Shown here piece after piece: positions 1-8,190 of a DNA stretch of 15,425 nucleotides. Below the pieces are notes generated by a model that worked only from the letters and a program-made list of their open reading frames with translations, searched no databases and was not told where the DNA came from. A program made the translations under genes and the position numbers. Every line of letters begins with the position of its first letter. Within the stretch, counting starts at the first letter, position 1. The stretch comes from Rhodoferax sp. GTDB lineage: Bacteria > Pseudomonadota > Gammaproteobacteria > Burkholderiales > Burkholderiaceae_C. Location of the stretch: contig JAQTSL010000051.1 of assembly GCA_028711355.1 (NCBI GenBank), positions 1 to 15,425 on the forward strand. The letters are read 5' to 3'.

Positions 1-87
1 CGTCATGGGCTGGCGCGTGCGGCGGTATTGGCGCGCTGAGCGGACGGCCATGGCCACGGCCAGGATAAAAAGCAGCAGGGCAGTCAT
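1..87 (-). CDS. N-terminus of an unidentified membrane protein (partial)
   Basis: An open frame starts at the ATG at 87-85 and runs off the left edge after 29 codons. It opens with a hydrophobic stretch (MTALLLFILAVAMA) followed by an Arg-rich segment (VRSARQYRRTR). That is the pattern of a single membrane anchor with its positive side in the cytoplasm. An AAGAAAG stretch about 10 bases upstream is a weak ribosome binding site. An ATG at 95-93 is followed by a stop after three codons and cannot be the start. The family cannot be named from 29 residues, and a chance frame is not excluded. Confidence 0.4.
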   Translation of the reverse strand, partial: MTALLLFILAVAMAVRSARQYRRTRQPMT

Positions 88-154
88 GGTGTCATCGCTT
101 TCTTTTGTGGACAAGCCCTAACGCGGCCATGCCAGTTAATTTTTAATCAGTTGG

Positions 155-195
155 GGACAGAGCAAAGTTCGCTGCGCGTAACGCTTGGTCTGTCC
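155..195. repeat. Inverted repeat, REP-like hairpin
   Basis: GGACAGAGCAAAG (155-167) pairs with CTTGGTCTGTCC (184-195), 11 of 12 positions with a one-base bulge. Inside the loop a smaller GCG-TAA-CGC hairpin can form. The GGGGACAG/CTGTCC ends resemble repetitive extragenic palindromes linked to REP-associated transposases; that likeness is from memory. It lies 9 bases past the stop of the 145-residue minus-strand gene and may slow or end transcription, but no T-run follows on either strand, so it is not called a terminator. Confidence 0.45.
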
Positions 196-204
196 GGCAA
201 TTGT

Positions 205-642
205 TCAAATTTGGCTCAAGTGCAGCCAGCGGCGGCTCAACATAAAAGGGCTGCTTCTGCACCAGAGATACTGCTGTGAAAAGCGCCAGAGTGGTTTTGG
301 CAGCAGGGTCAATTGCCAGCGCTCGGGGCTGTGGTAAAAACCAAAGTGCAGTTGCCGGTGGCCGACAAGTTCCAGCTTGTCAATACCACCCGCAACATCC
401 GGCGGCGAAACCACATCCAGCACGATCCCGTCAGGGGCGAGCAGCGTGAACCAATTTGTCACCCCGTCAAAGTAGTCGTAATCTGACACCAGCAGAAACT
501 GGTCACCCGCCTGGTATTGGGCAACCAGACCCGTGCCAGGCAGGGAGATGCCGAGTTTTTGACCCCGCAAGTACAGGCTACACAGGCTGTCGGGCGCCGG
601 TGGCAGCGCCGTTGCGGTGGTGAAATCAGTGATGGACTGCAT
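205..642 (-). CDS. Hypothetical protein, 145 residues
   Basis: I do not recognise this family. Read from the ATG at 642-640 it is a 145-residue soluble-looking protein without signal peptide or membrane segment. It is rich in aromatic residues (SDYDYFDGVTNWFTLL, HFGFYH, and Trp/Phe/Tyr near the end) and looks beta-rich, with alternating hydrophobic and charged runs in the middle. The frame is open back to a GTG at 744, which would add 34 residues; those read less like a folded protein (SRSSS), so the ATG is preferred. Neither start has a clear ribosome binding site. It is divergent from the antitoxin-like gene at 839, and the two upstream regions share about 200 bases. Confidence 0.5.
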   Translation of the reverse strand: MQSITDFTTATALPPAPDSLCSLYLRGQKLGISLPGTGLVAQYQAGDQFLLVSDYDYFDGVTNWFTLLAPDGIVLDVVSPPDVAGGIDKLELVGHRQLHFGFYHSPERWQLTLLPKPLWRFSQQYLWCRSSPFMLSRRWLHLSQI

Positions 643-801
643 CGTATTTGAGGACGATCGGGAGACCACAAAACCAAATGAAGCCAAGTATCGCACCAGG
701 TAACAGCCTGAGATGACCGTGACCTGCCGCGGTCTGGCAGCCACCTGGAGGGCTCGCCGCCCATTTCGGGTTGTCGGAAATTAAGATCATTACTTCTGGG
801 T

Positions 802-816
802 ATGCTGCGTCAGCAT
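802..816. promoter_or_regulatory. Perfect palindrome upstream of vapB-like gene, candidate operator
   Basis: ATGCTG-CGT-CAGCAT is a perfect 6+3+6 inverted repeat ending 22 bases before the antitoxin start. A direct repeat of GCATCACG follows at 813-828. The TATGCT at 801-806 could serve as a -10 element, which would place the palindrome over the promoter, as expected for an autoregulated VapB-type operon. No good -35 at normal spacing was found. The operator role is inferred from position and symmetry. Confidence 0.4.
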
Positions 817-838
817 CACGCATCACGCAGGATTACCC

Positions 839-1327
839 ATGCGAACCAGCCTTGACATTTCCGACGACATTTTGTTTGCTGCCAAAGAACTGGCGCGACG
901 TGAGAAGAAGTCGCTGGGCCAAGTCATCAGCACGCTGGCACGGCGGGCTTTTGCCATGCCGGCTGCTGGCGACCCTGCCAACAGCCAAGCACCAGCGCTG
1001 CAAGTGTCTGAACGCTTGGCCGTTTACGGCATTCATCCACTGCCCAAGCGTGGCGGCATCGTGACCGACGTTGCAACCGCGTCAACGCAAGCCTGCCAGT
1101 CTTGCAATTGCAACCGCAGCCAGGCGGCGTGGTCTTGTTCGGCCTCGGCGCGAAACGTCAACCCAACTGAGCGCGCCACCAGATCTTGCCAAAAGGGGCG
1201 CAGCCAGGCTTGCGCCGCTGGCTCACCCAGCAAGCGCTGCGCAGCCGGAGCAAGGTTTGCCAGCAACGCCAAGTGCTGGGCGCGCAAGTCGGCGTGCTGG
1301 GTGAAAGCCGCAACCGCTGCGGGCTGA
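839..1327 (+). CDS. VapB-like antitoxin with aberrant C-terminus, no toxin partner
   Basis: Residues 1 to about 75 match the ribbon-helix-helix antitoxins of VapBC-type toxin-antitoxin systems: MRTSLDISDDILFAAKELARREKKSLGQV opening, then a variable linker, then HPLPKRGGIVT. In the family this last motif normally leads into a short acidic helix that binds the toxin (of the type NELVDRLREE), and the protein ends near 80 residues. Here it runs into unrelated Ser/Ala/Arg-rich sequence to residue 162 that is simply antisense to the facing gene. AGGA at 829-832 is well placed for the ATG. No PIN-domain toxin follows. The DNA-binding half looks intact, so the product may still repress, but toxin neutralisation is probably lost. 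A broken remnant is the best reading. Confidence 0.55.
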   Translation: MRTSLDISDDILFAAKELARREKKSLGQVISTLARRAFAMPAAGDPANSQAPALQVSERLAVYGIHPLPKRGGIVTDVATASTQACQSCNCNRSQAAWSCSASARNVNPTERATRSCQKGRSQACAAGSPSKRCAAGARFASNAKCWARKSACWVKAATAAG

Positions 1328-1530
1328 CTAGCGGGTGCCTGCAAAGCAGCCAGCAAAATCCGGGTATCGGCCAACACTGGGTCTTGCGGATACTCGCGGC
1401 CCAGCTTGGCGCAGGCCAGCTCAGCCAGCAGCGCATCGTGCGCTTGCAAGGCCTGAAGCGCGTCATTGCGCAGCATCACATCGCGGCTGTCATTGAAAAT
1501 GTCAAGCTGCTGGAGAAGTTCAAAAGGCAT
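1033..1530 (-). CDS. Hypothetical protein, probably truncated at its C-terminus
   Basis: Starts MPFELLQQLDIFNDSRDVMLRNDAL and continues as Ala/Leu/Gln-rich helices, with the look of a TPR-like or other helical repeat protein. No signal peptide or membrane segment is seen and no function can be assigned. From memory, similar hypothetical proteins in Comamonadaceae are about twice as long and continue with more helices beyond the point where this frame meets the antitoxin sequence (after WQACVDAVA). The last 15 or so residues are antisense to the antitoxin's PLPKRGGIVT segment, so they are unlikely to be native. No convincing ribosome binding site precedes the ATG at 1530. Confidence 0.55.
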   Translation of the reverse strand: MPFELLQQLDIFNDSRDVMLRNDALQALQAHDALLAELACAKLGREYPQDPVLADTRILLAALQAPASQPAAVAAFTQHADLRAQHLALLANLAPAAQRLLGEPAAQAWLRPFWQDLVARSVGLTFRAEAEQDHAAWLRLQLQDWQACVDAVATSVTMPPRLGSG

Positions 1531-1576
1531 AGCTGCTGACGCAATGCCAATAAGGGGTAGAGGTCATTTTTATCCA

Positions 1577-1606
1577 ACAAAAAACCACCCGTAGGTGGCT
1601 TTTGTG
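1577..1606 (-). terminator. Rho-independent terminator downstream of fba
   Basis: On the minus strand CCACC-TACG-GGTGG forms a 5-base stem with a tetraloop, preceded by AAAAG and followed directly by a run of six T. It begins about 30 bases after the fba stop at 1629. The A-run on the other side would give weak activity in the opposite direction too, but only fba reads into it from nearby. Confidence 0.75.
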
Positions 1607-1628
1607 GGCGCCAAAACGCGCAACCGGA

Positions 1629-2693
1629 TCAGTTCACCACCTGCGCCAGCTCGCCGCGTGCGTAGCGTGCCGCTACATCGGTCAGGCTCAGACCCTTGAT
1701 CTTGCTGCCCTGGCCTTCGCAACCAAACTCCAGGTAACGCTGTTTGCACAGCGCTTTGGCGGCTTCGCGGGCCGGCTTGAGCCAGTCACGGGCGTCAAAC
1801 TTTTCCGGGTTTTCCGCCATGTACTTGCGCACCGCGCCGGTCATGGCCAGGCGGATGTCGGTGTCGATGTTGATCTTGCGCACGCCAAATTTGATGGCTT
1901 TTTGGATTTCTTCGACCGGCACTCCGTAGGTTTCACGCATCTTGCCGCCGTACTGGTTGATGATCGCCAGCGACTCTTGCGGCACGCTGCTGGAACCATG
2001 CATCACCAGGTGGGTGTTGGGAATGCGTTTGTTGATGGCCATGACGCGGTCAATCGCCAGGATGTCGCCGGTGGGCTTGCGCGTGAACTTGTAGGCGCCG
2101 TGGCTGGTGCCAATGGCAATCGCCAGCGCGTCGAGCTGGGTGCGCTTGACAAAGTCGGCCGCTTGCTCGGGGTCGGTCAGCATTTGCTCGCGCGTCATGT
2201 GGGCGTCGGTGCCGTGACCGTCTTCCTTGTCGCCCTTGCCGGTTTCCAGGCTACCCAGGCAGCCCAGTTCGCCCTCTACCGTGACGCCGACGGCGTGCGC
2301 CATATCGACCACTTTGCGCGTCACGTCGGCGTTGTAGTCAAAACTGGCGATCGATTTGCCGTCGCTCATCAGCGAGCCGTCCATCATGACCGAGCTAAAG
2401 CCCAGGTTGATAGCACCCTGGCACACATCCGGGCTTTGGCCGTGGTCCTGGTGCATCACCAGCGGGATGTGCGGATAGGCTTCAACCGCGGCCAGAATCA
2501 AATGCTTGATGAACGGTTCACCGGCGTATTTGCGGGCACCGGCGCTGGCTTGCAGGATCACCGGCGCGCCGACTTCGTCCGCCGCCGACATGACGGCCTG
2601 CACCTGCTCCAGGTTATTGACGTTAAACGCCGGAATGCCATAGCCGTTGGCGGCCGCGTGGTCAAGCAGTTCGCGCATTGAAACAAGTGCCAT
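1629..2693 (-). CDS. fba: Class II fructose-1,6-bisphosphate aldolase
   Basis: Catalyses the reversible cleavage of fructose-1,6-bisphosphate to glyceraldehyde-3-phosphate and dihydroxyacetone phosphate, using a divalent metal, in cytoplasmic glycolysis/gluconeogenesis (and the Calvin cycle where present). The 354 residues fit the CbbA-like class II subgroup. Visible signatures are the N-terminal GYGIPAFNVNN (17-27), the HQDHG metal/catalytic motif with D83 and H84, VEGELG (139-144), the metal-ligand region GTSHGAYK with H198, VMHGSS with H232, and the phosphate-binding NIDTDIR (275-281). The ATG at 2693 is chosen over an upstream extension because AAGGA sits 7 bases before it and because MALVSMRELL is the usual family start. 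A terminator follows. A palindromic element ends 33 bases upstream, so its promoter probably lies within or is supplied by that element. Confidence 0.96.
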   Translation of the reverse strand: MALVSMRELLDHAAANGYGIPAFNVNNLEQVQAVMSAADEVGAPVILQASAGARKYAGEPFIKHLILAAVEAYPHIPLVMHQDHGQSPDVCQGAINLGFSSVMMDGSLMSDGKSIASFDYNADVTRKVVDMAHAVGVTVEGELGCLGSLETGKGDKEDGHGTDAHMTREQMLTDPEQAADFVKRTQLDALAIAIGTSHGAYKFTRKPTGDILAIDRVMAINKRIPNTHLVMHGSSSVPQESLAIINQYGGKMRETYGVPVEEIQKAIKFGVRKINIDTDIRLAMTGAVRKYMAENPEKFDARDWLKPAREAAKALCKQRYLEFGCEGQGSKIKGLSLTDVAARYARGELAQVVN

Positions 2694-2726
2694 GATGAAG
2701 TCCTTCAGGGTTGGTAACGGATTTAA

Positions 2727-2917
2727 CCGAGATTGTTCATTAGGGCTTGGGACGGCAGCGAGTGCAGTTGCGAGGCAGTTTTGGCAAAACCCCAAGTCAG
2801 GCCCCGACTAAGGCGCCGGTAGCCGTAGCTACAGGCAACGAAGAGGGACAAAAATGACCGCAAATGCGCCGCTGACGCCCAAGCAGCACTGAAGGTGCGC
2901 CTAATGGACAATCTCGG
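2727..2917. mobile_element. Candidate MITE: ~190-base imperfect palindrome
   Basis: CCGAGATTGTTCATTAGG (2727-2744) is repeated inverted at 2900-2917 with one mismatch in 18. The match resumes inward with GCTTGGG then C-G-x-CAGCG (2745-2760 against 2871-2884), after a 15-base extra segment in the right arm (2885-2899) that folds into its own GCAC/GTGC hairpin. The centre is GTAGC-CGTA-GCTAC (2819-2832), within a few bases of the midpoint, so the whole unit can fold as one long hairpin. It holds no credible reading frame. Flanking TTTAA and ATTAA could be remnants of a target duplication or an extension of the arms. This accounts for most of the 374 bases between fba and the cyclase gene; in the remainder (2918-3067) no gene is seen. 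Confidence 0.55.
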
Positions 2918-3067
2918 ATTAACGCAAACCAATTCTAGCGACAGCTCCAGCACAAGCAATTCACCTGTCCGAAAACACAGCTCGCCTTTTGGTTGACAAT
3001 TCCAGTTGAACGACCCCCAGCCCCGGTTGGCAATCCAACCTCGATTCAATCTCCATGACGCAAGCCC

Positions 3068-4292
3068 GTGCAAGCATCCAGACCCACTGATTCGCTCGAC
3101 CAACAGGTCAACGCCAGGTTGCGCGACTCGTGGCAAGGTATGTTTTTGACTGAACTGTTTCAGGGGGTCAGCCAACTGGCCTTTTTATTGTTGTTGCTGG
3201 AAGCCATCTGGGACGGTGTGGCGATGTTTGCCAAGCCCGATGTTTATGTGCTGTTTGTCATGACCATGGGGCAGAGCGCCTGGCTGGCGCAGCGACAATT
3301 TACCGGCCAGGACAATTTCTGGTGGACCCGTCTGGTTGGACTGGTGTGCTACGCCGCGGTCGAAATGCTGATCGAAGGCCCCGCGTTTTTTGGCAAACCC
3401 AGACACGTCACTTTTGTTGTTTTAACCTTGTGTTTTGTGGTCGGGCGTTCGCTTGAAATGCGCCCTGGCCGACCCGGCCTGGCGCTGCTGGGCACCGTGC
3501 TGTCGCGCACCGCACAAGGCCTGGGCCCGCTGTTTTTTTACATTGCGCTGGACCTGCGGGACCAGGATTGGCTGGCCGGCTTTTTTAATTTTTTCAATGA
3601 CGCACCGCACGCGTTTTTGCTGGCGTTGTCGATCACCCAAGTCGGTGCGCTGATTGTGCTGACTTTGGTGGCAAGACGCCAACGCAGTCTGATTGATGCC
3701 CTGCTGGAGCAATTCAAAACCTTGTCGCGCTGGGGTTTTGGTGCCAACGTGGTGGAAAAAGTACTGCGCGACAGCCAGACCCAGGCGGCCAGCCGGGTGG
3801 ACCGTGCCATCGGGTTCATTGACGTGCGCGGTTTCACCGCCTGGAGCGAGAACCACACGCCGGAACAAGTGATCGATATGCTCAACCATTTTTATGCTGC
3901 CACACTGGCCGCCTGTGGGCCCGAGTTGATCAAGTCCAAAATGAGTGGCGACGAAGTGCTGCTGGTATTGCCAGCCGAGGCGAAAGCGCTACTGACGCTG
4001 CAAAATGCCTTGCAGGCGGCGGTCCGGGCGGTGTCGCCACTACAGCTGTCGGTCGGGGCGGGTCTGTGGATTGGCCCGGTGGTGGAGGGTTTTTTTGGCA
4101 CCCCCTCAAACCAGATTCACGACGTGATTGGCGACACCGTGAACACCGCCAAACGCCTGTGTGACCATGCCCAGGGCGAGCAACTGCTGGCTGGTCCGCT
4201 GAATCGTCTGGGCGCGCCTGGGGTGGCGCAAACCCTGGTTCAGGCCAAAGGCAAACATCAGCCGATCACGGCGGCGTGTTTTCAGGTAACGC

Positions 4293-4315
<23 letters not shown>
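3068..4315 (+). CDS. Membrane-bound class III adenylate cyclase
   Basis: Predicted to make cyclic AMP from ATP. The N-terminal ~200 residues hold about six hydrophobic segments (roughly 33-45, 57-75, 88-103, 114-126, 136-160, 183-201) with no recognised sensor domain. The catalytic domain spans about 245-370. It has D252 in FIDVRGFT and D295 in KMSGD for metals, K291 and D352 (HDVIGDTVN) for adenine recognition, and N359 and R363 for the transition state. All six canonical residues are present, at the spacing I recall from Rv1625c-type cyclases, and the Lys/Asp pair argues for ATP over GTP. A stop at 3056 makes the GTG at 3068 the most upstream start; no ribosome binding site is clear, and the ATG at 3140 is an alternative. 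It is the only plus-strand gene between fba and pyk, and its 3' end overlaps pyk. Confidence 0.88.
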
Positions 4316-5723
<1,408 letters not shown>

Positions 5724-5796
5724 GAATCCATCTCCATGTAATTTAGTTTCATAATTTTCCCACGAAACCAGTTACATGACTGCAACAACCTGCAAC

Positions 5797-6885
5797 TCAG
5801 GCGCGTGAATCAAACTGCAAAATGGCGCGTGCCATGCCCTCCAGCGGCAGGATGTCATCGACCGCCTGCAACTTGATGGCTTCTTTGGGCATGCCAAACA
5901 CCACACAGGTTTCTTCGTTTTGCGCAATCGTGCGGGCGCCGACGTTGTGCATCAGCTTCATGCCGCGTGCGCCGTCGTCGCCCATGCCAGTCAGGATCAT
6001 GGCCAACGCGTCGCGCCCGGCGCATTCGGCGGCCGACTTGAACAACACGTCAACCGACGGTTTGTGGCGGTTCACCGGCGGGCCATCGACCACCTTGACG
6101 TAATACTGGCCGTTGGATTTGGTCAGTTGCATGTGCCGGCCGCCGGGGGCAATCAGCGCCACGCCGCGCTCGAGCCGGTCGCCGTCTTTGGCCTCGCGCA
6201 CGTTCATGGCACAAACGCCATCGACGCGCTGCGCGTACATGGCGGTAAATTTCTCTGGCATGTGCTGCGTGATGGCGATGCCCGGGGCATCCGCGGGCAG
6301 GCTGGTGAGTATCAATTCCAGCGCCTGCGTACCTCCGGTGGAACTGCCAATGAGCACCGGCTTGTTCATGGCAAAAGCGTGTACCCCACCCAATACCGGT
6401 GTTCTGCTTTGTGAAGCATTGTGATCTTTAGCGCCCGTATTCGCTGCACGAGCAGCTATCCCAAAGCTAGCACTCTTGGGGCGTGGTCGGGCCCGGGCGG
6501 CGGTTTTCAGGGTCTGGATCATCTCGTGGCGCGAATCATCCAGATGCTGCTTCAGGCCCAGCTTGGGTTTGGCCAGCACCGCCACCGCCCCGGCGCTGAG
6601 CGCGTCCAGCGCCACGCGGCTGCCTTCGGTGGACAAGGTGGAGCAGATGACGGTGGGAATCGGGTTGCTGCTCATGATCTGGCGCAAAAACGTCAGGCCG
6701 TCCATGCCCGGCATTTCGATGTCGAGCAACAGCACATCAGGCGGGTTTTTGCGCATCATCTCTATCGCCAGCAACGGGTTGGGTGCACTGCCAATCAGCT
6801 CGATATCGGCCACGCCCGACAGCATGTGTGCCAGCGCCTGACGCACCACCGCCGAGTCGTCCACCACAAAAACTTTGACTGCCAT
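5797..6885 (-). CDS. cheB: CheB: chemotaxis response regulator, protein-glutamate methylesterase/deamidase
   Basis: Removes methyl groups from receptor glutamates, and may deamidate glutamines, after phosphorylation by CheA; cytoplasmic adaptation enzyme. The receiver domain (1-125) has acidic pocket D9/D10, phospho-acceptor D55 in LLLDIEMPGMDG, and K106 in AKP. The C-terminal esterase domain (about 172-360) carries the triad S182 (GSSTGG), H208 (TQHMPEKF) and D304 (GMGDDGARGM). The linker between them (about 130-172) is poorly conserved and has unusual base content for the gene. AGGGG lies 6 bases before the ATG, in the 12-base gap after cheD, so cheR-cheD-cheB are surely co-transcribed. Confidence 0.96.
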   Translation of the reverse strand: MAVKVFVVDDSAVVRQALAHMLSGVADIELIGSAPNPLLAIEMMRKNPPDVLLLDIEMPGMDGLTFLRQIMSSNPIPTVICSTLSTEGSRVALDALSAGAVAVLAKPKLGLKQHLDDSRHEMIQTLKTAARARPRPKSASFGIAARAANTGAKDHNASQSRTPVLGGVHAFAMNKPVLIGSSTGGTQALELILTSLPADAPGIAITQHMPEKFTAMYAQRVDGVCAMNVREAKDGDRLERGVALIAPGGRHMQLTKSNGQYYVKVVDGPPVNRHKPSVDVLFKSAAECAGRDALAMILTGMGDDGARGMKLMHNVGARTIAQNEETCVVFGMPKEAIKLQAVDDILPLEGMARAILQFDSRA

Positions 6886-6897
6886 GCTTACCCCTGC

Positions 6898-7353
6898 TTA
6901 ATTCGAAATTGTTTCAACCAGCGGACCGTCGGGCCCGACGGTCCAGCTCAGTTTACGGTAACCATTGCCGCCCAGGTTCTCCTGGAGCACCGGTATCTTG
7001 TGATGCGCCAGGTAGCCCATCACCCAGTCAATGTTGTTGAGCCCCACATGGTGGTGCGTGACCAGACCGGGGAACATGTTGCCGCCGCCCACCACATAAG
7101 CCAGGCAACTGCGCGGCGCAAAGCCAATGGCAAACAGACGCCGCGCCATCTCGGCCATGGCCACCGAACCATACGCGGTGTTGTGCTGGTTGGCCGCGTT
7201 GGGGTGACCTACGTGCACGATGTGGCACATCACGCCCACGGTGCGGCGTGGATCGGTCAGAATCACGCTCACGCACGAGCCCAGCAGGGTTTTGAGCGTG
7301 TCGCCGCTGTGGCCCAGCGCCACGTCGCCTGGCAAGAGTTCGTACACCGCCAC
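6898..7353 (-). CDS. cheD: CheD: receptor glutamine deamidase
   Basis: Converts specific receptor glutamines to glutamates, making them available for methylation. The 151 residues are family length. Catalytic C27 in LGSCVSV and H44 in CHIVHVG fall at the residue numbers I recall for Thermotoga CheD, with a Thr (T22) just ahead of the Cys. The AYVVGGGNMF stretch (85-94) and GGNGYRKLSW near the end are also typical. The start is a GTG at 7353 that directly abuts the cheR stop (TGA then GTG), which suggests translational coupling; a second GTG two codons later is possible. It lies between cheR and cheB, the usual betaproteobacterial order. Confidence 0.94.
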   Translation of the reverse strand: MAVYELLPGDVALGHSGDTLKTLLGSCVSVILTDPRRTVGVMCHIVHVGHPNAANQHNTAYGSVAMAEMARRLFAIGFAPRSCLAYVVGGGNMFPGLVTHHHVGLNNIDWVMGYLAHHKIPVLQENLGGNGYRKLSWTVGPDGPLVETISN

Positions 7354-8172
7354 TCAGGTCACCTTGCGGAACGCGCCCGGCTGCACCGTGTGCAGCGGCG
7401 TTTTGCAGGCTACGCGGCCCTCCGCTGTGCCCAAAAAGAACAGGCCGCCCGGCTTCAAGGTGGCGAGCACGCGGTCCACCACCTCGATCTTGGTGGGGAC
7501 GTCAAAGTAGATCAGCACGTTGCGCAAAAAGATCACGTCAAACGGGCCAATGCCGTCGAACGGCTGGCACAGGTTCAGGCGGCCAAACTGCACCCGTTGG
7601 CGAATCTTGTCCTGCATCAGCACCTGGCCCTGCGACTCACTCTCGCCACGCAGGCAGTAGCGCTTGAGCCGCTCGGGGCTCACGTTGCGCAGCCGGTCTG
7701 ACGGGTAAATGGCGGCTTTGGCGCTTAGCAGCACGCGGTGGCTGATGTCGGTGCCCAGAATCGACCAGTCGGGCCCGATGCGCCCCTGCATCTGCATGTC
7801 GGCCAGCAGCATCGCGGTGCTGTAGGCTTCGTCGCCAAAGCTCGACGCCGCACTCCAGATGGCAATCGGGTTCTTGACTTTGCGGCTGGCCAGCTCTTGT
7901 TCCAGCACCTCGTAGTGCTTGGGCTCGCGAAAAAAATAGGTTTCGTTGGTGGTGAGCATGTCCACCGCCATCTGAAACTCGGCCGTCTGCGATTCGTCTT
8001 CGAGCAGGGCGATGTATTCGCCAAAGCCACGCAAGCCCAGGCGCTGGACGCGCTGCGACAGGCGCGACTGGATGAGCGATTTTTTGGAATCATTGAACGA
8101 CAGCCCGGCGGCCTGGTACATGATCTTGCTGATGCGCTTGAACTCGTTGTCACTGAATCGGGTGTGCGGCAC
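7354..8172 (-). CDS. cheR: CheR: chemoreceptor glutamate methyltransferase
   Basis: Methylates receptor glutamates using S-adenosylmethionine. The 272 residues show the N-terminal helical domain with a basic face (RLSQRVQRLG), the family motif TTNETYFFREPKHY (74-87), the cofactor-binding WSAASSFGDEAYS (106-118), D142 in GTDIS, the beta-subdomain (about 170-202), and RNVLIYFD (217-224). The usual STGEEPYS reads SFGDEAYS here; the key second acidic residue (E115) is kept. The beta-subdomain loop has the same length as I recall for the E. coli enzyme, the type that docks on a receptor C-terminal peptide. The GTG at 8172 has GGAAAG 5 bases upstream, 18 bases after the preceding MCP gene. Confidence 0.95.
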   Translation of the reverse strand: MPHTRFSDNEFKRISKIMYQAAGLSFNDSKKSLIQSRLSQRVQRLGLRGFGEYIALLEDESQTAEFQMAVDMLTTNETYFFREPKHYEVLEQELASRKVKNPIAIWSAASSFGDEAYSTAMLLADMQMQGRIGPDWSILGTDISHRVLLSAKAAIYPSDRLRNVSPERLKRYCLRGESESQGQVLMQDKIRQRVQFGRLNLCQPFDGIGPFDVIFLRNVLIYFDVPTKIEVVDRVLATLKPGGLFFLGTAEGRVACKTPLHTVQPGAFRKVT

Positions 8173-8190
8173 AAAGGCTTTCCAAAAAAC

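Noticed and set aside
155..195. Hairpin as a Rho-independent terminator
   Set aside because: No T-run follows on either strand; kept as an inverted repeat instead.
1602..2681. Long plus-strand open frame (359 codons)
   Set aside because: Antisense to fba throughout; His/Val/Ala-rich composition typical of the reverse strand of a GC-rich gene; no domain resemblance.
2694..2795. N-terminal extension of fba
   Set aside because: The extra residues overlap the palindromic element and are absent from the usual family start; AAGGA precedes the internal ATG at 2693.
2993..2998. TTGACA as a -35 box for the cyclase gene
   Set aside because: No -10-like hexamer at 16-18 bases downstream; the surrounding sequence is C/G-rich.
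2723..3175. Minus-strand open frame of 150 codons over the fba upstream region
   Set aside because: It runs through the palindromic element and the cyclase 5' end; low-complexity unrelated segments, no family resemblance and no ribosome binding site.
6421..7701. Plus-strand open frame of 426 codons across cheB, cheD and cheR
   Set aside because: Antisense to three confidently identified genes, His/Gln/Arg-rich shadow without a ribosome binding site.
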